The notes below the pieces were generated by a model, which saw only the letters and a program-made list of their open reading frames with translations, made no database searches and had not been told where the DNA came from. A DNA stretch of 64,000 nucleotides from Cephalotus follicularis. Lineage: Eukaryota > Streptophyta > Magnoliopsida > Oxalidales > Cephalotaceae. A program made the position numbers and the translations under genes. How positions within the stretch are numbered: position 1 is the first letter of the stretch; each line of letters opens with the position of its first letter. The DNA lies in the NCBI GenBank assembly GCA_001972305.1, contig BDDD01002396.1, forward strand, positions 116,930 to 180,929, written 5' to 3'. Positions 1 to 11,861 of this stretch are shown in pieces.

Positions 1-62
1 CGTGCGTCTTGTGCATGCCAAACATGAGCCCGAGATCTCCATGGCATGAGCAAGCGTCCAAG
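1..62. other. Flank of element E1, unassigned
   Basis: A short stretch outside the E1 3' LTR. I recognise nothing in it. The last five bases (58-62, CCAAG) would be the E1 target-site duplication, but E1 is truncated at its other end, so the partner cannot be checked. Confidence 0.3.
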
Positions 63-1886
63 TGTATTGCCCCAGATCTGAGTTCACTTTATACTCAAAG
101 CGAGCCTCGAGGAATCAGTGCGTTACGTGGTGTTGTAACCTTTAACCATTTTAACGATTTTACTTATATCATTTTCAATAACCTTATGACTACAAAAAAA
201 AAACTTACAACTTTGAAAACTAAACTTCTAAATGTCATACTTTCATTGAAAAAAACATAACGATCATAGTCAACGTATTTATGAAACATTATCATGATAC
301 ATTTCATAGCAGAAAACATTAACTTATTGCATCAAAAGCAGTTATACAAAACATTAATGCATAGCATGATTTCTTTCCAAAACTTCATTTATGAGCTTCC
401 TCTAAAGCCCGAATTTCCACGTTCAATCGTTTCTTGAAAATTTTATTTGAAAACAAACATTGAAATGAATGAGCTTAAATAGCCCAGTAAGGGTTTCAAA
501 ATAAACATTTCATCACATTCATTCTTTTCTCTGTTCATATCTCATGAAACAGAACATTTCATAAATACCGAGGGGTTATATAAACTTAAAGAATCCAATT
601 GAACGTTTACTTCACCGGGGCATTGTGCACTCCCCGATTACTATCCTTAAATCACATGCATGTCCGTGAGCACTCTCCACTCATAACATTAATCCCTCTC
701 GGATTAATTCCTCCTGGATCGCAATCCAAGAGTTGTTCATCTCAGTTCGTTGCTTTTTCTCATTTCATAAAATCCTTTCTTAACACTTTGAGTGATCAGC
801 TCAAGGTATTCATAAAAATTATATTCGTACAACATTTGTAAAAATGAATTTACATAAATACAGTAAAATTATAGTAGACATTTCAATGGTTTCAGAATGA
901 TAAAAATCATAATTTTTATTGAATATAGCGGCAGGACATGAGCAGTAATATTAAACATAGAATTTCATCAAGAAATTGGCAGAAATTTGAAATACAAAAA
1001 ACATAACAATCTGCTGCATAATTTCCAGAAATAACATAAAATACTTTGGCATAAAAGGTAAAATTTTCCTTCATAACATAAAATACTTTGGAAAAATGAG
1101 TAGGAATCCTTACTCTGCTTTAATCTCCATCTCTCCTTTTCTATACTGAAGTAATTTCTACACTGAAATCTCAACAGGATTTTCCTTCTTTTCTCTTCTC
1201 TCCTCTTCTTTCTCTTTCTTTCTCTCCTTCTCAGTAATTTTTTTTGGCAGAAGTTACCTCCGTATTTATAGGAGAGTAACTTAGTCTGTAAGATTTTACG
1301 CCGCCCATGTTCTACAGAAGCCCATGTGATTCTCTTCCTCCAGATTAACGACACTTGTCGTCTTTCTTCTTAAAATAATGGCAGTCAGCAAAAATATCTT
1401 AAGTCCTTCATCCGTCTCTTGACATATGTCCATTAATTAGTATAATTAATTCAGTAAATGACAAAAAAAAAGAGATAAACGCCGGCGCTTACAAGGTTTT
1501 TACCCAAAGCATCAACGGTCAAACATCAAGCATCAACGCTTTAACCTTGAAGCATTGCCGCTTACCACTAAGTGTCATCGGTTGAACACGTTTAACAAAG
1601 AAATGAGGCTTAAACTGCCGACAGAAAGGGGTAAAAGTGTCGTCAGTTTACCGCATAAGCGTCGCCGCTTTAACAAAATGCCGACGCTTAAGCTAAAACG
1701 TTTGGTGTGCGGAATCAGTCGACACTTGGGGCATGCATCCCTTAGCACAGACTAACCGTCGACACTTTAAATGAGACAGTCGACATTTTCAATGCCACAA
1801 GACGCAAAACATACACACACCATAGAACACTTAGAACAACCATATTTCCATAAACAATAACTTCAACAAAATTTCCGGGCATTACA
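63..1886 (-). repeat. 3' LTR of Tekay-like element E1
   Basis: Read on the minus strand, the LTR starts at 1886 with TGTAATGCCCGG and ends at 63 with GGGGCAATACA, so the termini form the short inverted repeat expected of an LTR. A polypurine tract (minus strand of 1887-1900) lies immediately upstream, and the chromodomain-like end of pol (1926-2354) precedes that. The LTR contains a pyrimidine-rich tract near 1180-1240 and a cluster of TCGAC/GCCGACG-type motifs at about 1479-1790. It shares a block at about 600-740 with solo LTR S1 (about 3060-3200) and the LTR fragment at 42270-42410, so these belong to one family or close relatives. Confidence 0.85.
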
Positions 1887-1900
1887 TTCTTCCCTTCTTA
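1887..1900 (-). other. Polypurine tract of E1
   Basis: The minus strand reads TAAGAAGGGAAGAA directly before the TGTAATGCCC start of the 3' LTR. This is the usual position and composition of the plus-strand primer of an LTR retrotransposon. Confidence 0.75.
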
Positions 1901-1925
1901 CAAAAATTTTGTCCTCAAAATTTGC

Positions 1926-2478
1926 TTATACAATAGACTTAAAAAGATGAGGGTATTCTTTTCTTATAGTTTCTTCCAATTCCCAAGTAGCTTCATCAAT
2001 TCCATGATTTCTCCATAAAATCTTTACTACTGGAATGGTTTTGGTCAGTAGAACTTGTTCTTTATAATCCAAAACTTCCACCGGTTGCTCGTTGTATGAC
2101 CAATCTTCATGCACTTGTACTGGTTTGACTCTTAAAATGTGAGATGGATTGGCCATATATTTCCGAAGAAGAGATACATGCAACACATTGTGAACGTGAG
2201 AGAGATTTGGGGGCAATGCAAGCCTATACGCAACCTCTCCAATTCTTTCTAGAATCTCAAATGGTCCAATATACCTCAGAATAAGTTTTCCTTTCTTGCC
2301 AAATCTCATTACTCCTTTCCAAGGCGATACCTTTAAGAAAACATGATCTCCCACTTCAAACTACAACTCCTTTCATCTTTTATCTGCATAGCACTTTTGT
2401 CTATTTTGGGCTGTTAAGAGACGTTTCCGAATCAGCTTTACCTTTTCCGTAGTTAATTGTACCATTTCTGGTCCCAAT
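1926..2478 (-). pseudogene. E1 pol: integrase C-terminus and chromodomain-like tail
   Basis: This is the 3' end of the E1 polyprotein. An open stretch of 142 codons (1926-2354) begins at the conserved GDHVFLKVSPWKG motif, continues through GKLILRYIGPFEIL and HVHNVLHVSLLRKY, and ends in a chromodomain-like tail (VKILWRNHG, ATWELEE, YPHLF). This order is typical of Tekay/Del-type chromoviruses, where the tail is thought to target insertion to chromatin. Upstream, 2355-2478 continues the same domain but carries two in-frame stops. Solo LTR S1 then interrupts the frame, and the rest of integrase resumes at 4745. The gene is not functional. Confidence 0.88.
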
Positions 2479-4744
2479 TGTAACCCGACCCGAGATCGCT
2501 AATAGCTCAAAGTGAACTCCAAGGATCGGTTGCGTTACATTGGGTGTGAAACGTTACATCCTTTGGTACTATTCTCTAAAAGTACACTACATCATAAACT
2601 CATGTCTTGCAACATCATACATAATCTTAATTTCAAACTTTACACACAATCATCTTATATAAAGATGTCATAACCATATCGTTGGTCTACATTACACAGG
2701 ATCATTCTTCTACATAAACATATAATACAGCGGAAAACTATGTTCTTATTACATATCAAAACATTAATGCAAATATCATTGCATAGCCTTTCTTTCACAA
2801 AAACTTCTTCTTAAGAGCTTCCTCTAAGATCGTAATCTCCATTCATTCATTTCCTGAAAACATTTTATTTGAAAACAACATTGAAAGGAATGAGCTCAAA
2901 ATAGCTCAGTAAGGTGTTTTTATAGTAAACACATTTCATCATAACAATTTTCTAGTCAATACATATAACTAGAACATTTCGTAAAGCATATCACTTTTCT
3001 AATTACAAACTCATAACTAGAACATTTCGCAAACATAGAAGTCATAAAAACTTTAATGAACCCTTTACACCGCTTCACCGGGGCATTGTGCACTCCCCGA
3101 CTACTATCCTTACATCGCATGCATGTCCGTGAGCATCTCGCTCCATTAACATTGAGCATCTCGCTCCATGCCCCTTGGATCGCAATCCAAGGGAGGTTCA
3201 TTCATCATTTACTTTTAGTGATCAGCTCAAAGAAATCATAAAAATCATTTCATAACATCTCTTTCACAATTCATAAACCTTTCTCTTCATTTGAGTAATT
3301 GACTCAAATGAGTTCATAAAAACAGTTTTGCATAGTTTTACAAAAACTGATAATTCATATAGAAATAAGTATTTCAAGAGAAAACTTAAAACACAAACAT
3401 TAAAGTAGACATATTTAAGACTTCATAAATCTCAAGATCATAACAATTGGTTGAGAATTGAATCCGTTATGAATTTTTGAAAGTGGTTGGTTCCATATGA
3501 AAATAGGGCATGAGCAGTAAAACGAAACATTAATTCTCATCAAGAATTAGACAGAATTTCGAGATACATAAAACATAAAAGTTAAAGAGGACATATTAAG
3601 GTTTTCAAAACATCCAACAATTTAATTTTTCATCAAGAATCGAGCAAGATATGTTTTAAAGAAGTTGCTGCATAATCCAGGAATAAAACAGTACCCAAAC
3701 AGCAATTTAAAACATTGCTTTTCATAAAAAAAACGATAGAATCTTGAAACATGCAAAGCATAAAAGTTGAAGAGGACATCCTAACGTTTCCAGAAAATCC
3801 AACCATTAAAAATGTCATCAAGAATTGAACAAGATATCAATAGAACAATCTGCTGCAAATTTGGAAGTAAAACAGGGGATGCCTTGTAGAAAATGGATAT
3901 AGAATTTCCTTACTTTGCTTTAGAATTTCTTTCTCTTTTGTTCTCCACGAATTCTCCACTTCACTCTCAGTAGGAACACTTTCTTTCTCAGCCAAAGTGA
4001 CTGAGTTCAACCCTATTTGCCATTAAATAGAAGGATTACTTGGGAGGCAAGTCTTCACCCTCTCACACAACTCAATTTCCTCTCATAGCAGCCCATGTGA
4101 TCAAATTTCAACCAATCCAAGTGTTTACACCTGTTAGATCACCTGATAGCATCTCATATCATCCTCCCCTAGCCTACCATGTGTCCAAAATTAAATATTT
4201 TTATGCACAAAATGCCAAAAACTCAGATATTGCATTTTGTCTGTAGCTCAAAGCGTCGACGTTTTCTCCTTAAGCGTCGCCGGTCACGGGCTAGACCTGA
4301 GTTATTCCCTTCTATCCCGACTAAAGCGCTGATGCTTTCTTACAAAGCGTCGCCGCTTTAAGTCTTCATCCAGGTCAACTAACACACTTGAATTCAACAC
4401 GTCGACGTTTAAAATTAGAGCGTCGTCCGTTTCCCAAAGCGTCGACTCTTTCAATAAAACCGTCGGCGCTTTAGACATTTTTGTCAACTCTTAGCCTTTT
4501 AGATCGACGCTTTCAACATGACATTCATCCAAAACAAATAGCCAATTTAAATTTTCTTCAGGGGGCGCTACCCCCTAAACCCCTGTCCGCTGACAAGGCA
4601 GCGGGACCCCCCGTCCGTTCACCGGGGACCCGAACCCCCCGAGCGTAGGGTCATACTACGGGTCCCTTGAACTATCTGCCAATTTACACAATATCAATCA
4701 TTTTCCATAATTAAATATCTTTAATGGAAATTTGGGTCATAACA
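2479..4744 (-). mobile_element. Solo LTR S1 inside E1 integrase
   Basis: A 2266-bp LTR with no internal region, in minus orientation: it starts at 4744 with TGTTATGACCC and ends at 2479 with GGGTCGGGTTACA. Perfect 5-bp duplications CCAAT flank it (2474-2478 and 4745-4749), and the integrase reading of E1 continues across the pair, which fixes both boundaries. It shares several blocks with the E1 LTR and with the fragment at 41450-43381. A cluster of cgtcgacg-type motifs lies at about 4250-4520. It presumably arose by insertion of a full element followed by LTR-LTR recombination. Confidence 0.93.
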
Positions 4745-5600
4745 CCAATGGCTTCCGTTCTCCTACTTCCTCCGAACAAATAGGCGTTAGACAGCTTCGT
4801 CCGTAAAGTGCTTCAAAAGGTGACATATGTATACTAGCTTGGAAGTTGTTATTGTAGGCAAATTCAATCAGAGTCACATGCTATTCCCAACTCCATTGAA
4901 AATCTATCACACAAGCTCTTAATATGTCTTCCAATGTTTGAATAGTTCGTTCTAATTGCCCATCGGTCTACGGGTGGTATGCCATACTAAAATTAAGCCT
5001 TGTACCCAAAACATTTTGTAGACTCTTCCAAAATCTTGATGTGAAACGGGGATCTCGATCTAAGACAATCGATACAAGTACGCCATGTAACCTGATTATC
5101 TTTTGCTCATAAATCTTAGCCAGTTCACATAATGAATGACTGTCCTTAATTGGTAGAAAATGAGCAGATTTCATTAAACGATCGACAATAGCCCATATTA
5201 CGTTATTACCCTTAGTGGTCCTTGGAAGTCCAGTTACAAATTCCATATTGATATGCTCGGGTATGGGAAGCGATTGTAGTTCCTTTTGACAATTGGTGCT
5301 CAGTTTAAACGCTTGACAAATCAGACATCTTGACACAAAGTCTGCAGTTTCTCTCTTCATGTTGTTCCACAAATATAGGTCTCACAAGTCCCTATACATC
5401 TTTGTACTTCCAGGGTGGACTAAAAAATTAGAACTATGTGCTTCCGTCATTACTTCTTTCTTCAATTCTGTATTGGATGGAATGCACAATCTGGAATCAA
5501 GTCTTAATACTCCGTCAACTCCCAGATTAAAGCGTCCCTCTGCTATTTCCTTAAGCTCTAAATCATCCAATTGACATTGCTTTATTCTTTCCACTAGAGA
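4745..5600 (-). pseudogene. E1 pol: integrase zinc-binding and catalytic domains
   Basis: The minus-strand reading starts in the HHCC zinc region ([15 protein letters not shown], then CLICQ) and runs through the catalytic core (VDRLMKSAHFLP, VLDRDPRFTSRFW) to the TDGQLERT motif. The segment ends at the S1 insertion. There are stops after MYRDL near 5380 and between AYHP and TDGQ near 4968. The first catalytic aspartate, usually in an MDF motif, is glutamate here (MEFVTGLP, codon 5241-5243), so the enzyme would be dead even without the stops. The 1926-2478 segment is its continuation beyond S1. Confidence 0.88.
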
Positions 5601-6137
5601 TGGTTGAGCTATGACTTGATATAAGTATGCTCCTTCTCCTTTCTTTCTAACTTCCAAGTTCAACCTTTGGAAATCTCTTACTAATTCCTCCTGTGCAGTA
5701 ATCATCATTGCCAAGTTTCCCGTGTTCTTTCGACTCAGGGCGTCTGCCACGACATTTGCTTTTCCTAGATGGTACTGAATAGTGCAGTCATAATTCTTAA
5801 GGAGTTCAAGCCATCTCCTTTGCCTCATGTTTAACTCCTTTTGGGTGAAAATATATTTGAGGCTTTTGTGATCAGTGAAAATTTCACACTTTTCTCCATA
5901 CAAATAGTGCTGCTAAATCTTTAGTATAAAGATGACTGCAACCAATTCAAGATCATGGGAAGGATAATTTTGTTCATGCACTTTAATCTGTCTTGAAGCG
6001 TAAGCGATCACTTTCCCTTGTTTCATCAACACATAACCTAGCCCTTTGCGAGATGCATCGTTATATACCACAAAGCCTTCTGATCCAAATGGTAAGGCTA
6101 ATATTGGTGCATTCATCAATCTCTCTTTTAGCTCCAA
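5600..6137 (-). pseudogene. E1 pol: RNase H domain
   Basis: Typical gypsy RNase H. The minus strand reads [21 protein letters not shown] with the first catalytic aspartate, then [57 protein letters not shown], and a linker into integrase. One in-frame stop separates 5913-6137 from 5382-5903 (after FILKI). The domain sits in the usual RT-RNase H-integrase order. Confidence 0.88.
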
Positions 6138-7300
6138 GAAACTCTTCTCACATTTGTCAGACTATTCAAACTTGACACTCTTTTGTGTCAACCTTGTTAG
6201 AGGGTTCGTGATGTGAGAGAAATTTTCAACAAACCTTCTATAGTAGCTTGCTAATCCAAGAAAACTTCGTATCTCGGCTACCGTTGTTAGTTTCTGCCAT
6301 TCTCTTATCGCCTCTGTCTTAGCAGGATCGACTGAGATACCCTCCCGTGTGATCACGTGACCCAAAAATGATACTTCTTCCATCCAAAATTGACATTTGC
6401 TGAACTTAGCATACAATTGTTCCCTCCTCAGTGTTTGCAGCACATTTGTCAAATGTTCTTCATGCTCGTCTTGACTCTTTGAATACACCAGTATATCGTC
6501 AATCAAAACTATCACAAATTGGTACAAAAATTCGCTGAATATCCTATTCATCAAATCCATAAATACAGCTGGAGCATTCACCATAAATACAGCTGGAGCG
6601 TTCATTAATCCAAATGACATTACCAAAAACTCGCAATGTCCGTATCTTGTTGTAAAAGCAGTTTTTGGTACATCCTCCTTCTTGACCTTTACTTGATGAT
6701 AACCCGATCAAAGATCAATCTTCAAGAAGTATCGAGCATTTTTTAGCTGATCAAATAAATCGTCGATCCTTGGCAGTGGGTATTTATTCTTTATGTTAAC
6801 TCGATTTAGTTCTTGATAATCTATGCAGAGTCTCATTGTGCCATCCTTCTTCTCTATGAACAACACCGGTGCACCCCATGGTGATACACTAGGTTGGATA
6901 AATCCCTTATCCATAAGCTCTTGCAACTGACTCTTCATTTCCTTCAACTCAGCCGACGCCATATGATAGGCACTCTTCAAAATAAGAGTCGTTCTGGGTA
7001 CCAAATCAATTGTAAATTCTATCTCTCGATCAAGTGGTACACCCGATAAATCTTCGAGAAACACATGCATAAACTCCTTAACAACATGAACGTCTTCTAT
7101 CTTCATCTTCTCTTCATTGGTGTCCACCACATATGCAGCCGCTTCTTAACAATCATTTTGCTTGAATTGTTGGTATGAAGCTTAGAGGTTTACTCACTCA
7201 CATACTTCGGAAGTTAAACTCGGGTTTACCAGGTATAGCAAACCTAACCTCCTTCTTCAAACAATCAACACTAGCATGATTCGCTGAAAGCCAATCCATG
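6138..7300 (-). pseudogene. E1 pol: protease-RT linker and reverse transcriptase
   Basis: The minus strand from 7300 reads the protease/RT linker (MDWLSANHA, then PGKPEF), then the [66 protein letters not shown] stop replaces the next residue near 6707; the frame then continues through [14 protein letters not shown], the catalytic [11 protein letters not shown] motif and [14 protein letters not shown] second stop sits at about 6160. A short tandem duplication inside the domain (about 6563-6610) repeats NAPAVFM. The element breaks off at about 7300, where it joins E2 in the opposite orientation; its gag and 5' LTR are missing. Confidence 0.88.
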
Positions 7301-8609
7301 GATAGGGTGTTTCATGAGTACTTGGATCAGTTTGTGATCGTGTTCATGGATGACATCCTCGTGTATTCCAAGTAAGGAAGAACATCAAAAACAGCTTCGT
7401 GTAGTGTTCAGTATTCTGAGGAGGAATCAGTTATACGCAAAGTTTTCAAAGTGTGAGTTCTGGTTGGAACAGGTGACATTTTTTGGTCATGTGGTTACAG
7501 CTGAAGGTATCTGTGTGGATCGTGCTAAAGTTGAGGCTATTACTGAATGGCCCAGACCTACCACAGTGACGGAGGTTAGGAGCTTTTTGGGCTTGGCTGG
7601 ATACTATAGGCGGTTTGTGGAAGGTTTTTCCTCTATAGCCTTACCACTAACTCAGCTTAGGAGGAAGGGAGCTAAGTTTGAATGGAATGAAGAGCGAGAA
7701 GCAAGTTTCGAGAAACTGAAGAATAATCTTGTGATAGCTTATGCTTCTAAGAAAGGTTTGGGGTGTGTTTTGATGCAGCACGGTCATGTGATAGCTTATG
7801 CTTCGAGACAGTTGAAGCCTTATGAAGTTAACTATCCTACATATGATCTTGAGTTGGCAGCAGTTGTGTTTGCGTTGAAGATCTGGAGGCACTACTTGTA
7901 CGGAGAAACTTGTGACGTCTTTACCGATCGTAAGAGTCTCAAGTATATCTTTACGCAGAAAGAGTTGAATATGCGTCAGAGAAGGTGGTTGGAACTTCTG
8001 AAAGACTATGATATGAATATTCAGTACCATCCTGGTAAAGAAAATGTGGTAGCTGATGCTCTTTGTCGGAAGAGTTCTGGGAGTTTAACGGCTTTGATTA
8101 CTCAGCCGCAATTGATAACTGATATGGAGTGGATGGATTTACATCTGTATGTTTGGGGTTCTGAAGGTTGTGTTGCTGCAATGAATGTAAAGCCTACGCT
8201 TATATCTCGGATTAAGACAGCTCAGAGTGATGATGGTGAACTTTGGGCCTTAGTTCAGAATGTTGAAAAGGGTAAGCAATCGGAGTTTCGTATGGATGAG
8301 CATGGTGTGATATGGCTGGGTAATCGGTTGTGTGTTTCGTCAGATTCTTTTATCAGAGATGTTGTTTTTTCAGAGGCACACAGTTCTCCATTTTCTATAC
8401 ATCCGGGTTCTGCGAAAATGTATAGATACTTGAAGAAGAACTTCTGGTGGAATGGAATGAAAAGGGATGTAGTGGAGTATGTTGGGAGGTGTTTGATCTG
8501 TCAGCAGGTAAAGATTGAGCACCAACATGCTAGTTGTTTGTTACAGCCCTTGGAAGTCCCAGTATGGAAATGGAGAGTATATCGATGGACTTTGTTACGG
8601 GTTTGCTGA
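7301..8609 (+). pseudogene. E2 pol: RT C-terminal half, RNase H, integrase zinc region
   Basis: Sequence starts abruptly inside RT ([21 protein letters not shown]). A 2-bp loss relative to E7 near 7371 shifts the frame. A long frame (7350-8609) then carries [29 protein letters not shown], RNase H ([37 protein letters not shown]) and the integrase HHCC region ([21 protein letters not shown]). Near 7725-7760 about 19 residues present in E7 are missing, including the first RNase H aspartate (YSDASKKG in E7). A frameshift at about 8545 ends the frame before the integrase core. By eye the sequence is roughly 90 % like E7 at 50806-51865. Confidence 0.87.
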
Positions 8610-9626
8610 GAAATTTCAAGAGGAACGATGCTATCTGGGTAGTAGTGGATCGATTGACTAAATCGGCTCACTTTTTAGCTATCCGAGAGGACTTCTCTGT
8701 TGATCATTTGGCTGAAGTGTTTCAGCAGGAGATAGTGAGACTACATGGGACTCCGGTATCCATTGTTTTAGATAGAGATCCTTGTTTCACTTCACATTTT
8801 TGGAAAGGGTTTCAGAAGGCTTGGGGTACTAGGCTCAGTTACAGTACAACTTTCCATCCACAGACAGATGGGCAGACTGAGAGAACCATCTAGACCTTAG
8901 AGGATATGTTGAGGTCGTGTGCGTTGGAATGGACTGGGAGCTGGGATGAGTATTTGAGCTTGGTGGAGTTTACCTACATTAACAGTTGGCATGCTAGTAT
9001 CGGTATGGCTCCGTTTGAAGCTCTGTATGGGAGAAAGTGTTGAGCTTCGACATGTTGGGATGAGGTTGGAGAGCGAGTTATCGAAGGACTCGAGCTAGTG
9101 CAGATCACTACAGAGAAAGTGGTAATAGCAAGGGAGAGATTGAAAGCATCTCAATCTCGATAGAAACGTTATGCGTACAGACATCGGAGGAAGTTGGAGT
9201 TCAAGGTGGGTGAACATGTGTTCTCGAAAGTTTCACCTTGGAAAGGAGTCTGACGTTTTGGGCTAAAGGGAAAGTTGAGTCTGTTGTTTATCGGGCCTTT
9301 CAAAATTCTGGAGAAGGTAGGCGCGATTGCTTATCGTTTAGCTTTGCCTCCGCAGTTAGCACACGTCCGTAATGTGTTCCACGTGTCTTTGTTGAGAGGT
9401 TATCAGTATCATCCCCTACATGTGGTTCACTATCTGTTGGACAGTATTCGGGAAGACCTATCTTGTGACGATGAGGCCGAGGCTATTCTGGATCGATAGG
9501 AACAGGTAACACGTAGCAAGACCGTTTCTTTTGTGAAAGTTTTGTGGAGGAATCATCCCGAACGTGAGGCCATTTGGGAGTTGGAGGAGCATATTTGGGA
9601 GTGATATCCGCACTTGTTTGCATGAG
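8534..9626 (+). pseudogene. E2 pol: integrase core and chromodomain-like tail
   Basis: After the frameshift the integrase core reads [10 protein letters not shown] (first catalytic D), VVDRLTKSAHFLA, LDRDPCFTSHFW (second D) and HPQTDGQTERTI (E). All three catalytic residues are present, but stops follow at about 8892, 9043, 9162 and 9253. The [16 protein letters not shown] and VLWRNHPEREAIWELEE motifs of the C-terminal and chromodomain-like region lie at 9275-9626. This is a decayed Tekay-like pol 3' end leading straight into a polypurine tract and 3' LTR. Confidence 0.87.
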
Positions 9627-9661
9627 GTATGTTTATGTTTTTTATTTCGGGACAAAATCTT

Positions 9662-9679
9662 CTTTTTAGGGGAGGTGGA
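9662..9679 (+). other. Polypurine tract of E2
   Basis: The sequence CTTTTTAGGGGAGGTGGA lies directly before the LTR start TGTAATACCC at 9680, the expected position of the plus-strand primer. Confidence 0.7.
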
Positions 9680-10783
9680 TGTAATACCCTGCTAGTTCGT
9701 ATGTCTTTTTACGGACCTTTTATGTGTTTTTTTTCGGGCTTTTTAATTTTGCTTAAAGTCTTGTTACCCTTTTTTTTGGGCCTATGTGATCTGGGCTGAC
9801 TGATACCAACCTAAAATTTTGGATGTGATAATGCAATGTTGGGTTTGGGTTTTTATTTTATTTTACTATAATCCAACTTATTTTATTAAAACAAATTACT
9901 TTTCTTTTATTTTAAAATTCCTTAATTCCTTCATTTCTCTTTCCTTCTTTTTCTTAATTCTTTCCTATTTCTTCATCTCTTTTCCCGTAATCTCTCCCTC
10001 CCTTCATCAATGTCACACGGCAACAATCTTTATTTCCTCTCTCCGTCCCTGAAATCCTCTTTTCTTCCTTCTTGGTCAGATTCTTGTCTCCCTTTTTCCT
10101 TATGGTGAGAGACATTGCCTTTTAAATGTTGTCTCTTTTCTGCTAAGTGCCACTGCCGAAGTTACACTGTGAAGCCAGTGTAATCTGTTGTGAAATCATT
10201 TCCTCAAGTTTGAAGAGGTAATCTCAATCCTTTGGTTGTTCTTTTGAGTTGAATTCTTCTAGTTTGATAAGCGTAGTTATGTATCTCCTTGTTTTTGGTT
10301 CTCTTTGGTTTCCCTTCTGCACAGCTGTTTAACCAGTGAATTTGTGGTATTCTTGCTGTGTTTCTGGGTTCTGGATAATCATTGCAGGTTAGTGAATTCA
10401 CTGTAATGATTTGTTTCACTTGTCTTTTGATTTTGTTCTTAGTGTTCTTTAAGTTTTGATTTCCTGCATATATACATGTTCTGTCATGGTGTTAGTAAGT
10501 CTGTCAGCATGTTTTATACACCTAAACTTGTCATAATCAGGTTCTAAATGTCTGTTAATGATCATGGGCAGAGAATTTTGACTTGAACATGTGCATGTGT
10601 TTAAAGAGTTATTTCTTTCTCTTAAAGTTGAGCCACTGTCTATCTTTTTCCATGTCAGTTATGTGTTTCTATGTCATCTAAATGTCATATATGGTCATAT
10701 GTTTATGTCCTTGTGTCTCTAGTTTAATACTGTAATCAATTGAACTAGTTTCTGCATGAAATTGTCAATTTTCTGCTATTCTG

Positions 10784-11000
10784 TCATCCAGAACAGTCGG
10801 CTGTTCTTGTGGACAGTCGGCTGGATTGGATGAGTAGTCGACTGCCATATGAAAACAGTCGACTGTCTTGCGTTGTGTAGTCGACTGGATCTAAGTGACA
10901 GTCGACTGCCTGCATTCTGGTTTGTGTAGTCGGCTGGCCCTTGTGATTAGTCGACTGCCAAGCTTCCCCAGTCGGCTGGTGCTCTGTAACAGTCAGCTGT
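10784..11000 (+). repeat. CAGTCGACTG palindrome array in E2 LTR
   Basis: About ten copies of agtCG[A/G]CTg, many being the perfect palindrome CAGTCGACTG, occur at irregular spacings of roughly 15-30 bp. It resembles the TCGA-centred clusters in other LTRs of this window. Its function is unknown; a position within the LTR is compatible with a regulatory cluster but does not prove one. Confidence 0.75.
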
Positions 11001-11861
11001 TTTGCCCAGAAAAGTACAGTTTTCAACTGTTTTGATTCGTTTGTTCCTCGAATCAATCCGTGTCTCTTCTGAACACTGTAATAAGTCTATTTAATGTCTC
11101 TAATGTTTCTTAGACCCTTATATGAATGGTTTTGGGTGTCTTTTAGATTGTTGTGCTTCAAGCAGAGTTTGATTTAAATCATCTATCGGTAAGTGCATTT
11201 GTGAACGCATATGGTACGGATACTTCGTTCCTTGATACACTCATATGGTTTTATCAAAATAAATCAGTTTTGCATATTGCTATGCCTCTTCGTTTATGAA
11301 ATTGGTGATGTTTTATGGTTTTGACATGTTTTGAAAATGAAGTTGGTTTTTGACATTTATGAATGATTCCGACTTTATTCATATGATACGAAATGATACG
11401 ATATGTTATGATCACCTCTTTATAGCGAAGTATAAATGACTTGATGTTTGGACTACGAAATGTATGTTATGATACCGTTGTGAACGATTTTCAAATATGT
11501 TTTGTGAAAGCATATTTATGTGTTTTTAAATTGATTTTGATAAATCAATATTTTTGAAATGATTGAATACTGAGTATTGTACCCACCTATGGGGCGTACC
11601 ATAGGCATGTCGTAGGCCTGGCATGGGGACATGACACTTCCGTAGCGGTGTGATTAGTCTACGGTGTCTCTGGGTGTTATGAATAAATCCCATGAGGTGG
11701 ATTTATCGGATTTGGGACGTTACAATTTCTACTGTACCCGACCTAGGCGTCCAATAATGCTAGTGTGAATTAGTGAATAAACGGTAACGATAGAGTGATA
11801 AATGAATGCTGTGTAGTGTAATGAAGGCAGACCTCACAGTGAAATAGAATGTAGTGTTAAT

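Noticed and set aside
968-1354. 128-codon ORF in the E1 LTR
   Set aside because: Its RRERKRKKRREEKRRK core comes from the pyrimidine-rich tract read on the other strand; no domain.
7647-8030. Minus-strand ORFs opposite pol (also at 28035-28391 and 51159-51386)
   Set aside because: They mirror the conserved RNase H region on the other strand; the same shadow appears in each copy.
9680-11724. E2 LTR ending at 11724 (GGGACGTTACA)
   Set aside because: The stronger terminus is 16618, whose GGGCATTACA mirrors the LTR start TGTAATACCC. With that end, S2 has a clean duplication inside the LTR.
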